In this document: piece by piece, positions 51,826-60,806 of the stretch
Layout: each line of letters starts with the position of its first letter
Position numbering within the stretch: the first letter of the stretch is position 1
Origin: JASBYZ01 sp029983705
GTDB taxonomy: Bacteria > Actinomycetota > Coriobacteriia > Coriobacteriales > JAEZZM01
DNA length: 64,000 nucleotides
Direction of reading: 5' to 3'
NCBI GenBank assembly: GCA_965119715.1
Contig: OZ221969.1
Coordinates: forward strand, 558,001-622,000
Position numbers and translations under genes: made by a program
Notes under the pieces: model-generated
What the model was told of the DNA's origin: nothing
The model's input: only the letters and a program-made list of their open reading frames with translations
Database searches by the model: none

Positions 51826-51860
51826 ATATCGGGCACGCGTCGGGCACAATATCGGGCATC
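51826..51860. repeat. Three copies of TCGGGCA next to tRNA-fMet
   Basis: ATATCGGGCAC (51826), GTCGGGCAC (51839) and ATATCGGGCAT (51849) occur within 35 bases, between the dedA stop and the tRNA 3' end. Clustered short GC-rich repeats beside a tRNA can be the remains of an integration site, but no integrase is near. Confidence 0.5.
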
Positions 51861-51905
51861 GTATATATGACGACTTTTATTTAAGTGATTTACCTGGGAA
51901 AATAT

Positions 51906-51981
51906 TGGTCGCGGGGAGCGGACTCGAACCACTGACCTCCGGGTTATGAGCCCGGCGAGCTACCAACTGCTCCACCCCGCA
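51906..51981 (-). tRNA. tRNA-fMet (anticodon CAU)
   Basis: Read on the minus strand, a complete cloverleaf is seen: acceptor (T)GCGGGG, D arm GAGCAGTTGGTAGCTC, anticodon stem CCGGG-CTCATAA-CCCGG, variable AGGTC, and T arm GTGGTTCGAGTCCGC. A discriminator A follows and CCA is encoded. The three consecutive G-C pairs beneath the anticodon loop mark an initiator tRNA. Position 1 is U opposite G72, a weak pair, in place of the C1×A72 mismatch of E. coli. Confidence 0.93.
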
Positions 51982-52067
51982 ATTTCTTCGAGGTAAGTAC
52001 TATAACACTCTTTTAAGACTTATGGCAAATACGCCTTATTTCCGTACACATTTAGCACATATTCAGC

Positions 52068-52826
52068 TTAATTACCAGCCTTAGTCCAGGCGCAAATCTT
52101 TCTTTCAAGGCAGGCTATAATCTCATAAACTATAACTCCAAGCAGCGCCATTGCTACAATTGCAGCAAACATCTGAGGGTAGTCTACAAGACTCCATGCG
52201 TTCATAATAAGGTAGCCAAGACCTGTGGTGCCTGCAATTGACTCAGCAATAAAGAGGAGGGCAACGCCAGTGCCGCTCGCTATTCTTAAAGTAGCAAAGA
52301 GATCTGGCATAACTGCAGGTATAATTACGTGTTTATAAACATCCCAACTACCTGCTCCAAAAGATTTAGCAGAAGTTATATATGACTCTGGGATTTGTTT
52401 TACCGCGTCCCTCATCGCCATTAATACCTGAAAGAATACAGTTACGCTTATTAAGGTAATCTTTGCAGCATCTCCAAGCCCCATAAGCACTAAAAATACT
52501 GGTAGTAATACTACCTTTGGAATTGGATAGCTTAAAAACAAGAAGGGTGCAAAGATCGCATCACTTTTTTCGTTTCGTGACAAAAGCAGGGCTATTGGAA
52601 AGGCAAGCGCGGTACCTATAAGTATTGATGCAACCACTCTGTAGCTTGAGATTACAAAGTGAGGTGCAAGCGTTTCGAGCTCTTGGCTAAGCACCTCAAA
52701 TGTGGTGAGCGGGCTTGGCACTGCGGGGGACTGAAGGATTAGAGAGGTGAGCTCCCAGCCGAGCACAATAATTGCTAGAGCTATGATGTAGCCTAAAACT
52801 GGATGAATGCGAGAAGGTTTACTCAT
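52068..52826 (-). CDS. NitT/TauT-type ABC transporter permease
   Basis: A 252-residue permease with about six membrane helices and the EAA loop around residue 155-180 (YITSAKSFGAGSWDVYKHVIIPAVMPDL). It resembles SsuC/TauC/ThiX permeases; substrates of such systems include sulfonates, nitrate, and pyrimidine precursors. It overlaps the ATPase gene by eight bases and is last in a binding protein–ATPase–permease operon. Confidence 0.9.
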   Translation of the reverse strand: MSKPSRIHPVLGYIIALAIIVLGWELTSLILQSPAVPSPLTTFEVLSQELETLAPHFVISSYRVVASILIGTALAFPIALLLSRNEKSDAIFAPFLFLSYPIPKVVLLPVFLVLMGLGDAAKITLISVTVFFQVLMAMRDAVKQIPESYITSAKSFGAGSWDVYKHVIIPAVMPDLFATLRIASGTGVALLFIAESIAGTTGLGYLIMNAWSLVDYPQMFAAIVAMALLGVIVYEIIACLERKICAWTKAGN

Positions 52827-53589
52827 GGATATCTTCGCCTAAGCTGGATTTAAGCTTTTCACGCAGTAGCTTTGTCATCATAAACATTTCTTGGGAGTCT
52901 CTATACGAGCTCTCACCTCGTTTAGGGTTTGAAATTATATCAATTATCTGGCCAGGCTTTTCATCCATAACAATTATTTTATCGCCCAAAAGCGCAGCTT
53001 CTTCAATTGAGTGAGTAACGATAATTTGCGCATACTTATATTCTTTTTGCATTTCTATTAAGAGGTTTTGCATACGCTCTCTCAAAAGCGCATCAAGCGC
53101 TGAGAGTGGCTCATCCATAAGCAGGAGGTCACAATCTAGGATGAGTGCACGCGCTATAGCAAGCCGCTGCTTCATACCACCAGAAAGCTCTTGAGGGTAG
53201 AGCTTTTCAACATGAGAGAGCTCAACTTTTTTAAGTACCTCTCGAGCTTTTTTGTGAGCTTGCGCCTTTGACATACCTCGAACCTCAAGACCTACGCTCG
53301 CATTATCAAGCACTGTCTTCCAAGGAAACAAACCAAGATCTTGCAAAATTAAAGCGGTATGTTCACGAGGACCCTCAAGCTTATTCCCGTCAATATAGAC
53401 GCTTCCCTCAGTGGGTTTAAGCAGGCCATCTATGATTTGTAACAGAGTAGATTTTCCGGCACCAGAAGGGCCCAAGATAGCAACACTTTCTTGGGCCCTA
53501 ACTTCAAAGTTAATATGTTTTAGTGCTAAAACTCTACCGTCTTGCGTTTGATAACTATGACTTAGTTCTTCAAGCGATAAGACTTGCAT
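52819..53589 (-). CDS. NitT/TauT-type ABC transporter ATPase
   Basis: A 256-residue ATPase: Walker A GPSGAGKST, Q-loop LILQDLGLFPWKTV (typical of SsuB/TauB), signature LSGGMKQR, Walker B LLMDEPLSALD and His in VTHS. It is the middle gene of the operon. No regulatory element specific to a substrate was seen upstream of the operon. Confidence 0.92.
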   Translation of the reverse strand: MQVLSLEELSHSYQTQDGRVLALKHINFEVRAQESVAILGPSGAGKSTLLQIIDGLLKPTEGSVYIDGNKLEGPREHTALILQDLGLFPWKTVLDNASVGLEVRGMSKAQAHKKAREVLKKVELSHVEKLYPQELSGGMKQRLAIARALILDCDLLLMDEPLSALDALLRERMQNLLIEMQKEYKYAQIIVTHSIEEAALLGDKIIVMDEKPGQIIDIISNPKRGESSYRDSQEMFMMTKLLREKLKSSLGEDIHE

Positions 53590-53614
53590 CGTTTTTTATT
53601 TCACCTAACTAGTT

Positions 53615-54625
53615 TTAAGCAGTTTTGAGCTTTCCGCTTTCTGGATCATAGGTAAGCGAAGTTATATAAGCTTTTTCCTTCATCCAGTCTAATACAGATT
53701 GAACAAGACTTTGGTCAGGTTTTTGTGCTTTTGGATAGTGAGGCACAGGATAGCTATCTTTTAGTGAATCTGGAAGTTTAGCGTTTGCAAGCATGAGCTC
53801 TCTTTGTGCTTCTGGGTCTTTGTTGATGCTCTCAACTGCACTATCCCAAGCACCTTTGAGTTTCTCGATAGCCTGTTTACCCTCTTCACTTTGGGCAAAC
53901 TCTGTTCTAAAGGCCATGATAGATTGTGAGAGGTTATCTTTTGAAGTGTCATCCACAAGAACCTTAGCACCTTGAGATTCACCAAGTGCTAAAAGGGATG
54001 CAGGAAATATGCCTGCAGCTACCTCGCCCTGCATAACCATTTGAAGACGTACAGGAAGCTTTTTGAGTTCTTCTTTTTGAATTTGGTCTTGAGTAAGGCC
54101 TGCATCTAAGAGAAGTTTATCCATAACGTACTCAAGCATAGTTCCAGAACCAACACCAATTGGGGTAGAAGCAAGCTCTTTAACATCAGTAATCCTTGAA
54201 TTTGGGCCAACCATAATACCAAAGCGACCCTCGTTAGGCTCTTGGCCTAAGGTAACCCAGCTTACCGTCATAGGGGTGCCACCTTCACTTAAGGTAGCAG
54301 CAACTGGGATATCGGTCATTGCACCATCGATTGCTTTTGCAGCAAGGGCTGCAGAGAGCTCCTGGGCTGAATTAAACTTAGTGATGTTTACCTCAAGTCC
54401 AGCCTCTTCAAAGAGCTTATCTGACTCAGCCTTCCACATTGGCAAAAAGTCCTCAGTTGCAAGGGTTCCAATGTTTACGCTTGTCTGAGTTTGGGCCTTA
54501 TCGCCTGATTGCTGAGCATCTCCAGTATCACCGGCAGATTGACAGGCAGATAGTGCGAACATGCATGCTAGGCTCAAGGCCATGAGCACAGCAAACTTTG
54601 CTAGTGATGTCAGAGATTTTGACAT
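53615..54625 (-). CDS. NitT/TauT-type ABC transporter substrate-binding lipoprotein
   Basis: A 336-residue lipoprotein with lipobox LSAC. An NMT1/SsuA-like periplasmic-binding domain follows (NIGTLATEDFLPMWKAESDKLFEEAGLEV; DGAMTDIPVAATLSEGGTPM; PIGVGSGTMLEYVMDKLLLDAGL). It begins the operon. The ligand is not deducible: sulfonate, HMP-like, or other small anions are possible. AAGGAG lies before the ATG. Confidence 0.9.
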   Translation of the reverse strand: MSKSLTSLAKFAVLMALSLACMFALSACQSAGDTGDAQQSGDKAQTQTSVNIGTLATEDFLPMWKAESDKLFEEAGLEVNITKFNSAQELSAALAAKAIDGAMTDIPVAATLSEGGTPMTVSWVTLGQEPNEGRFGIMVGPNSRITDVKELASTPIGVGSGTMLEYVMDKLLLDAGLTQDQIQKEELKKLPVRLQMVMQGEVAAGIFPASLLALGESQGAKVLVDDTSKDNLSQSIMAFRTEFAQSEEGKQAIEKLKGAWDSAVESINKDPEAQRELMLANAKLPDSLKDSYPVPHYPKAQKPDQSLVQSVLDWMKEKAYITSLTYDPESGKLKTA

Positions 54626-54665
54626 ACCAACACTCCTTTAAAATAGCTACTACAACAAGGCCATT

Positions 54666-55664
54666 TTAATTGTTTTGCTTCTGCTTAGCTAGCCTTTCTT
54701 TTCTGAGGCTAACTTTTCCAGTTTGCTTTTCATGGGTAAACAAAGAAATAATAACGGCAAGTATGCTACCAACTATTAAAGCAAAGATTGCTGAACAAAG
54801 GGTGTCGGTAAGCCAGCTTAATACTGGACCTAAGACAGGAATGCCGCCTACAACCCCTTCAACTGCACCAACAACTAAGGCTACAATTTCGTGGGGAGCT
54901 TCAAGACCTAAGGTAGCAAGCCCACTCAGCAAAATGTGTCCTCCAACCCACAGCATAGCCATCGTTCCAATAACAGAGATGACGTTTAAGATGGTAGGCA
55001 TTGAGGTTACCATAGAGCGGCCAAGCTTTTGCTTAAAGTCTGAGTTTTTATCGGCCATAAGTTTAAGACCGGTGTCATCAATCCTGATAAGCAGGGCAAC
55101 TGCACCGTATACCACTGCAGTAATAATGATTGCGACAAAGATAAGCGAAACAATTTTGATGCCAAGAGGCTGGTCTGCAATGGTTGAAAGCGAGATTACC
55201 ATGATTTCAAGGGAGAGGATAAAGTCAGTGGTAACAGCTGAACGCACCACCTCATCTTCACTCTTGGGCTCCTCATCTACCGCTGCAGCCTCCTGATCTG
55301 GGTGATCGTAGGTAAAGTGTTCAATTATTTTTTCGGCACCTTCAAAAGAGAGGTACAAACCACCAAGCATGAGAAGCGGAGTTAAGATGGGCGGGTATAC
55401 CGTAGAGATAATTAAGATGATAGGTAAAATGATGGCTTTGTTGAGAAGTGAGCCTTTTGCAATCCTCCATACCATTGGAAGCTCTCTATTTGGAGTGGTC
55501 TCTTTAAGATATTGAGGGGTAACTGCTGCATCGTCTACTACCAGCGCCATTGCACGAGCAGAAGCCTTGCCGGTCATTGCAGCCACGTCATCTACAGAGG
55601 CTGCTGCACTTTTGGCTATTGCTGCTACATCGTCCAAAAGCGCTGCAAGTCCTATTGCCATCAT
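54666..55664 (-). CDS. DUF808-family (YedI-like) membrane protein
   Basis: A 332-residue protein. The N-terminus (GLAALLDDVAAIAKSAAASVDDVAAMTGKASARAMALVVDD) is the DUF808 signature, followed by about seven membrane helices and a Lys-rich tail. The function of the family is not established. It stands alone behind AAGGAA, divergent from the glutamine transporter genes. Confidence 0.9.
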   Translation of the reverse strand: MMAIGLAALLDDVAAIAKSAAASVDDVAAMTGKASARAMALVVDDAAVTPQYLKETTPNRELPMVWRIAKGSLLNKAIILPIILIISTVYPPILTPLLMLGGLYLSFEGAEKIIEHFTYDHPDQEAAAVDEEPKSEDEVVRSAVTTDFILSLEIMVISLSTIADQPLGIKIVSLIFVAIIITAVVYGAVALLIRIDDTGLKLMADKNSDFKQKLGRSMVTSMPTILNVISVIGTMAMLWVGGHILLSGLATLGLEAPHEIVALVVGAVEGVVGGIPVLGPVLSWLTDTLCSAIFALIVGSILAVIISLFTHEKQTGKVSLRKERLAKQKQNN

Positions 55665-55827
55665 ATTCCTTTCTTAATTATTTGTTATTTAATAACTATA
55701 CCAATTAGCTAAATTCTTAATCAAATTTTAAAAAGCCCATGATTTTGAAGTATAATTAAGCATTACCTTTTGTAATTTCTCGTTTCTAATGAGTATTTTT
55801 TCTAAAGCAATAGGAGGTGTGTCTTAC

Positions 55828-56550
55828 ATGATCTTACTTGAAAACGTGCGCAAAAACTTTGCTGAAGTTCAGGCCTTAAAGGGTGTCAATCTCAAGATTG
55901 AGACTGGTGAAAAGGTAGTTATTATTGGCCCATCAGGTTCAGGAAAGTCCCAGTTAATTCGTTGCATCAATGGTCTTGAAAGACCTACAAGCGGTACCGT
56001 TAAGATCGATGACATTTTAGTTACATCTAAAAAAGTAGACCATAGGGCAATTGCTAAAAAATGTGCCATGGTGTTCCAAAGTTATAATCTTTACCCGCAT
56101 ATGACGGTTTTAAAAAACGTTACCTTAGCGCCTATTAAGGTGCTAGGTATCGATGAAGACCAGGCAGAAGCAGACGCATATCAATATCTAGAGCGTGTAG
56201 GCTTGGCCGATAAAATCGATAAGTACCCTTCTCAACTCTCCGGTGGACAGCAACAGCGTGTTGCTATTGCAAGAGCGCTTAACATGCATCCAGAAATTAT
56301 GCTGCTTGATGAGCCAACTGCTGCTCTTGACCCAGAGATGGTTAAAGAAGTATTGGACGTTATTAAGAGTCTTGCTGAGCGTGATATGACTGTTGTTATG
56401 GTTACGCACGAGATGGCGCTTGCTCGTGAAGCTGCTGACCGCGTAATCTTTATGGTAAACGGACAGATTGAAGAGCAGGGCACACCTGAACAAGTATTTG
56501 ACCATACTCAAAACCCTCGCATGCTTGATTTCTTATCAAAGATTTTATAG
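55828..56550 (+). CDS. glnQ: Polar amino acid (glutamine-type) ABC transporter ATPase
   Basis: A 240-residue ATPase: Walker A GPSGSGKSQ (Gln where Ser/Thr is usual), Q-loop VFQSYNLYPHMTVLKNV, signature LSGGQQQR, Walker B IMLLDEPTAALDPEMV and His in VTHEMA. The ATG at 55828 sits nine bases behind AGGAGGT; a longer frame from 55789 is not supported. Operon order is ATPase–binding protein–permease–permease. Confidence 0.92.
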   Translation: MILLENVRKNFAEVQALKGVNLKIETGEKVVIIGPSGSGKSQLIRCINGLERPTSGTVKIDDILVTSKKVDHRAIAKKCAMVFQSYNLYPHMTVLKNVTLAPIKVLGIDEDQAEADAYQYLERVGLADKIDKYPSQLSGGQQQRVAIARALNMHPEIMLLDEPTAALDPEMVKEVLDVIKSLAERDMTVVMVTHEMALAREAADRVIFMVNGQIEEQGTPEQVFDHTQNPRMLDFLSKIL

Positions 56551-56594
56551 GAGAGTGGTTTTTAGTTATGAACAATACACAAAAGGAGGTGTCT

Positions 56595-57374
56595 ATGCTA
56601 TCAAGAAGAGCGTTTGTAGCCCTTGGTGCCCTTGGTGTTTCAGGACTTGCCTTTGGTACAAGTGGATGCGGCTTGGTTGGAAACGATCCTAATATCTTTG
56701 ACGTAGGCGTTAAAATTGACGTTCCTAAGTTTGGATTTCAAAACCCACAAACCGGTTTAATTGAGGGAATGGAAGTTGACATTGCGCGTGAGCTTGCAAA
56801 GCGTCTTTACGGAAGTCCAGATGCAATTACAATCACCGGCGTAAATGTAACAACCCGCGGAGCTATGCTTGATACTGGAGTATTAGACGCCACACTTGCA
56901 ACCTTTACCATCACTGAATCTCGCAAAAAGTCCTATAACTTTACCGATCCGTATCATAAAGACTACATTGGAATTTTGGTAAAAAAGACCTCTGGAATTA
57001 AGAGCTTTGAAGACCTCGACAAAAAAGTTGTTGGGGTAGCTCAGGCGGCAACTACCAGAGAAAAGCTTGAAGACTTAGCAAGAGAAAAAGAAATCAAGCT
57101 TAGATTTAGTGAGTATGCAACCTATCCAGAAATTAAGGTTGCCCTTGTTTCTGGCCGTATTGATGCCTTCTCGGTAGACTCTTCTATCCTCCAAGGTTAT
57201 TTAGACGATAATACAGAGCTATTAGATACTGACTTAGGCGAGCAGGAATACGGTATTGCAACCTCTAAAAAAGATCCAGCCTTCTCAAAGAAAATCAATG
57301 AGCTTCTTCATGAAATGATGAATGACGGAAGCCTGGATGCTATTAAAGAGAAGTGGGGGCTAGCAAATGGATAA
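56595..57374 (+). CDS. glnH: Polar amino acid ABC transporter substrate-binding lipoprotein
   Basis: A 259-residue binding protein. The N-terminus MLSRRAFVALGALGVSGLA carries a twin-Arg motif and then lipobox-like GTSGC, so it may be a Tat-type lipoprotein. The SBP_bac_3 domain follows (VGVKIDVPKFGFQNPQTGLIEGMEVDIARELAKRL; TDPYHKDYIGILVKK; GRIDAFSVDSSIL). The ATG at 56595 has AGGAGGT five bases upstream; an ATG at 56568 is less likely. Glutamine or glutamate is the likely ligand. Confidence 0.9.
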   Translation: MLSRRAFVALGALGVSGLAFGTSGCGLVGNDPNIFDVGVKIDVPKFGFQNPQTGLIEGMEVDIARELAKRLYGSPDAITITGVNVTTRGAMLDTGVLDATLATFTITESRKKSYNFTDPYHKDYIGILVKKTSGIKSFEDLDKKVVGVAQAATTREKLEDLAREKEIKLRFSEYATYPEIKVALVSGRIDAFSVDSSILQGYLDDNTELLDTDLGEQEYGIATSKKDPAFSKKINELLHEMMNDGSLDAIKEKWGLANG

Positions 57375-58149
57375 CGGAATGTTTGCAGCCTTTAAGTGGG
57401 AGGCATATTTTGAAGCCTTTCCAACTATCTTAATGGCCTTTACTAAAACAATTGGTATTTCACTTCTAGCTCTTGTGCTTGCACTAATCTTGGGTGTAAT
57501 TTTTGGACTTATGTCAGTTTCTCGCTCAACTGTGCTCAGAGCTATCAACCGTGTGTATGTTGAAATGATTCAAAATGTGCCACTGCTTTTACAAGTATTT
57601 GTAATGTATGCAGTGTTTCCACTTATTGGCATTAAGCTTTCAACATTCTTAATTGGTGTTATCGCCATTGGAATTTATCACGGTGCATATATTAGTGAGG
57701 TTGTAAGATCAGGTATCTCATCAATTCCTGAAGGTCAGTTTGAGGCAGCTAAGTCTCAGGGCTTTAGCTACATTCAAACAATGTCGCTTGTGATTTTGCC
57801 TCAAGCAATCTCAATTATTATGCCTCCACTAGCAGTTCAAGCAGCAAACTTGATTAAGAACACCTCAATCATGGCGCTTGTTGCAGGAGGAGAGTTGATG
57901 TATGCAACCAACTCGTTTGCAAACTCAACCTCTTACTACGGACCAGCCTATGTGGTAGCAGCAATTCTCTACTTTATCTTGTGCTTCCCACTCTCAAGAC
58001 TTGCTCTACACCTTGAGCAAAACCGTGGTAGGAGACGCGTAAAGAGAAAAGAATATTACAACCCTGCAATGACAGAGTTTGATGAAGACATGAAAAATGC
58101 GGTAGCTGAGGAAGGAGTGTCAACATGGGAGAGCTCTTCACGTGGATAA
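57367..58149 (+). CDS. Polar amino acid ABC transporter permease, first copy
   Basis: A 260-residue HisM/GlnP-type permease. It shows the ETIGISLLALVLALILGVIFGL-like TMD start, VYVEMIQNVPLLLQVFVMY, the EAA loop GQFEAAKSQGFSYIQTMSLVILPQAI and about five helices, ending in an Arg/Lys-rich tail of 45 residues. It overlaps the binding-protein gene by eight bases and the next permease by 25. Confidence 0.91.
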   Translation: MDNGMFAAFKWEAYFEAFPTILMAFTKTIGISLLALVLALILGVIFGLMSVSRSTVLRAINRVYVEMIQNVPLLLQVFVMYAVFPLIGIKLSTFLIGVIAIGIYHGAYISEVVRSGISSIPEGQFEAAKSQGFSYIQTMSLVILPQAISIIMPPLAVQAANLIKNTSIMALVAGGELMYATNSFANSTSYYGPAYVVAAILYFILCFPLSRLALHLEQNRGRRRVKRKEYYNPAMTEFDEDMKNAVAEEGVSTWESSSRG

Positions 58150-58784
58150 ATATTAAGTTCTTACTTGAGGGTTTAGTATTAACCATCTTTATTTCTGCGA
58201 TTTCAATTTTGCTGTCGCTTGTGATTGGTACCGTGCTTGCACTCATGCGCAGAAGCCACAATTCAATTCTGTCTGCCATAGCAACGGTCTATATTGAGAT
58301 ATTTAAAAACACTCCACTGCTTTTGTGGATTATGTTTATCTTCTTTATTGTCCAGCTTCCACCAATTCCATCTGCAGTGGCAGCATTTACGGTGTTTACC
58401 TCCGCAAGTATGGGAGAGATTATTCGTGGTGGTCTTGCGGGAGTTCACCGCGGACAGTATGAGGCAATGAGATCTCAAGGCTTTAGTCGTATCCAGGGAT
58501 ACTGGTATATTATTCAGCCTCAAGCTATGAGAAACATGGTCCCAGCGCTTTTGTCTCAAGCAATTACCACCATTAAAGACACCTCGTTTCTATGGTCAGC
58601 AATTGCAATTCAAGAGCTTATGGGTCGCGGAATGATTTTGATGAACCAGCTCAACTCAACCCCACAGATTTTTGCAATCTTTGGACTGGTTGGACTGTTT
58701 TACTTTATTATTTGTTTTGCTCTCTCAATGGGAGTAAGGTACTATCAGAAAAAGTATCGTTTACCAGGAAGGGTTGGCTTATAA
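58125..58784 (+). CDS. Polar amino acid ABC transporter permease, second copy
   Basis: A 219-residue permease of the same family: TVYIEIFKNTPLLLWIMFIFF, EAA loop GQYEAMRSQGFSRIQGYWYIIQPQAM. It pairs with the permease upstream as a heterodimer. AAGGAG lies seven bases before the ATG inside the previous gene. It is the last gene of the operon, with a strong hairpin right behind it. Confidence 0.91.
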   Translation: MGELFTWINIKFLLEGLVLTIFISAISILLSLVIGTVLALMRRSHNSILSAIATVYIEIFKNTPLLLWIMFIFFIVQLPPIPSAVAAFTVFTSASMGEIIRGGLAGVHRGQYEAMRSQGFSRIQGYWYIIQPQAMRNMVPALLSQAITTIKDTSFLWSAIAIQELMGRGMILMNQLNSTPQIFAIFGLVGLFYFIICFALSMGVRYYQKKYRLPGRVGL

Positions 58785-58796
58785 GCCAACCCTTTT
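58769..58796. terminator. Bidirectional terminator between the amino-acid importer and zupT
   Basis: AAGGGTTGGCT-TAT-AAGCCAACCCTT is a near-perfect palindrome (58769-58794) followed by TT, with the permease stop TAA in its loop. It lies between convergent genes. Confidence 0.85.
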
Positions 58797-58804
58797 GGGT
58801 TTTA

Positions 58805-59626
58805 TTAGGCCGTTAAAATAAGGGATACTCCCATAATGGCCATTCCGAGTATAAATCCCCAGATTGCAATGTGGTGCTCTCCAGATTGTTCTGCAGCTGG
58901 AAGCAGCTCATCAACTGAGATGTAGACCATAATTCCTGCAATAAAAGCAAATACTACAGAAAGAATCGTTTCACTGATAAATGGCATGAGGATAACAAAA
59001 CCAATGAGTGCACCTATTGGTTCTGCGATACCTGATAAGAGTGCAGCTCCGGCTGCTTTGAATCTGCTCTCAGTTGCAACTCTAATAGGAACTGCCACAG
59101 AGATACCTTCAGGAATGTTGTGAATTGCAATAGCGATTGCAATTGAAATACCAAGTGCTGGGTCAGAAAGTGCGCTAAAAAATGATGCCATACCTTCAGG
59201 GAAGTTATGGATTCCAATAGCTAAGGCAGACAAAAGACCAGTACGCATCATCTTGCCCTTGAGTTGTTCGTGTTTGTCCTTTTGGCTTACAACTTGGTCA
59301 ACGCCCAAAAATTCATGAGGGTTTTCATCCTCAGGAATGAGCTTATCGATAATAGCAATAAATGCGATACCAATAAAAAATCCTCCAAGTGCAATCCAAG
59401 AACCCTTAGTTCCCATCTCTGATTCCAGAGAGCTAAATGCTCCACTTAAGAGTTCAACAAAGGATATGTAAATCATTACACCTGCAGAAAGACCCATTGC
59501 CATAGAGAGGCCTCGTGATGAAATTGGTTTTTTACCTACTGCAATAAGTCCACCGATACCGGTTGAAAGTCCTGCAAATGCACTGAGTAAAAAGGCAAAG
59601 AAAACTGCTTGTCCTGTTATTTCCAT
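58805..59626 (-). CDS. zupT: ZIP-family metal transporter ZupT
   Basis: A 273-residue membrane protein with about eight helices. The two metal-site helices are conserved: AIGIHNFPEGMASFF and AIAIHNIPEGISVAVP, both with the HNxPEG motif that binds Zn/Fe/Mn. An Asp/Glu-rich cytosolic loop (DEDNPHEFLG-like) lies between helices 3 and 4. The ATG at 59626 behind GGGGGT is preferred to GTG 59632. Confidence 0.93.
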   Translation of the reverse strand: MEITGQAVFFAFLLSAFAGLSTGIGGLIAVGKKPISSRGLSMAMGLSAGVMIYISFVELLSGAFSSLESEMGTKGSWIALGGFFIGIAFIAIIDKLIPEDENPHEFLGVDQVVSQKDKHEQLKGKMMRTGLLSALAIGIHNFPEGMASFFSALSDPALGISIAIAIAIHNIPEGISVAVPIRVATESRFKAAGAALLSGIAEPIGALIGFVILMPFISETILSVVFAFIAGIMVYISVDELLPAAEQSGEHHIAIWGFILGMAIMGVSLILTA

Positions 59627-59708
59627 GTTCACCCCCTTAAGCGTGTACTATAGTTAGCGTGTTAGTTAATAGATGAAATTATACCTGTAGTGCAGAAAGA
59701 ATGAACCT

Positions 59709-60692
59709 ATGACTTTTAGAAAAGTGTTTGAGCATCCAGATGTGTATCAGATAATTTTGCCAATGATTCAAAACTCACTGCCTACAGTAAATGTCTATCT
59801 AATTCATTCCAAGAACTCTTGGCTTATGGTGGATGCAGGGCCTAAAACTCCAGATGCCCTTGAAATTTTATCGAAGGATCTCAAAGAGCTTAAGGTAGAT
59901 TTTGACGCTCTTGAGGTCTTTATTACGCACCAACACTTTGACCACTGGGGCCTCCTTAAAGACTTACTGCCAAAAGGCACGAGCGTGCACCTTTCTTTAT
60001 ATGACTATGACTTAAGTGGGGAGAGCGCTAACAGCAAGCTTGAAGACCTCTACCAAAAGCGTATGAAACAAGAGGGGGTTCCTAAAGAAGAACGAGAAGC
60101 CTATACCTATGTGCACCGCTATTATAGACTTGCAGATAAAAAAGACTTTAAGCTGGTAAATGCGCATCCTGGAGATGAGCTTCAGGTGGGCGATGAGAGC
60201 TTTAAGATTGTATCTGCAAGTGGGCACACCCCAGATCACCTGGCTTTGTATCATAAAAGAAGTGGGATGTATTTTTGCGGAGACCAAGTTTTAGTGGGCA
60301 TTAACCCAAGTATAGACTTAAGCTTTGATGGGCTTGATTTAATGGGGAACAATTTAAAGCGCCTTAAGTCACTACTTGATAAAGAGCTGATACTGATGCC
60401 GGGCCACGGGGAGATCATGCACTTGCCTCATGAGCGCATACAGGCCCTATATGAGCATCACTTCACACGTACACAAGATTTTTACAAACGAATAAAAGAG
60501 CATCCTTATGCAAGTGGCTATGATTTAATCAGACAAAATAAATGGTCTATAGAGGATAGCTGGGATAAAGTATTTTTTGTAAAACGCTCTCTTATTATTC
60601 GTCAAGGTTTTTCTTATCTAAACCATTTATTAGAAAAAAATATGATTGAGACCTTAGAAAATGGTGAACAAATGAGATATAAAATATCTTAA
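59709..60692 (+). CDS. MBL-fold metallo-hydrolase
   Basis: A 327-residue metallo-β-lactamase-fold enzyme. The metal motif is THQHFDHWG near residue 75-82 (H-x-H-x-D-H), with later ligands in SGHTPDHLALY, CGDQVL and MPGHGEI. A C-terminal helical domain (from about 235) resembles the winged-helix/LACTB2-like extension of this group. The substrate is unknown; thioester, nucleotide or RNA hydrolysis are possibilities. It is a single gene. Confidence 0.88.
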   Translation: MTFRKVFEHPDVYQIILPMIQNSLPTVNVYLIHSKNSWLMVDAGPKTPDALEILSKDLKELKVDFDALEVFITHQHFDHWGLLKDLLPKGTSVHLSLYDYDLSGESANSKLEDLYQKRMKQEGVPKEEREAYTYVHRYYRLADKKDFKLVNAHPGDELQVGDESFKIVSASGHTPDHLALYHKRSGMYFCGDQVLVGINPSIDLSFDGLDLMGNNLKRLKSLLDKELILMPGHGEIMHLPHERIQALYEHHFTRTQDFYKRIKEHPYASGYDLIRQNKWSIEDSWDKVFFVKRSLIIRQGFSYLNHLLEKNMIETLENGEQMRYKIS

Positions 60693-60806
60693 ATTTAGAA
60701 CTTACGTTGCAATTGTGTAGCACATTTGTCTAAAAACGTATATTATAAAATTATGTGTGATTATTCATATTCAGGCATAATTGAGAGAGAAATTTAAGGA
60801 GGATAA

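Noticed and set aside
60693..60806. TGTG-TAG-CACA palindrome before the Tat-DmsB gene as an FNR/CRP site
   Set aside because: The spacer is three bases, not six, and the arms are four bases; expected by chance in this length of sequence.
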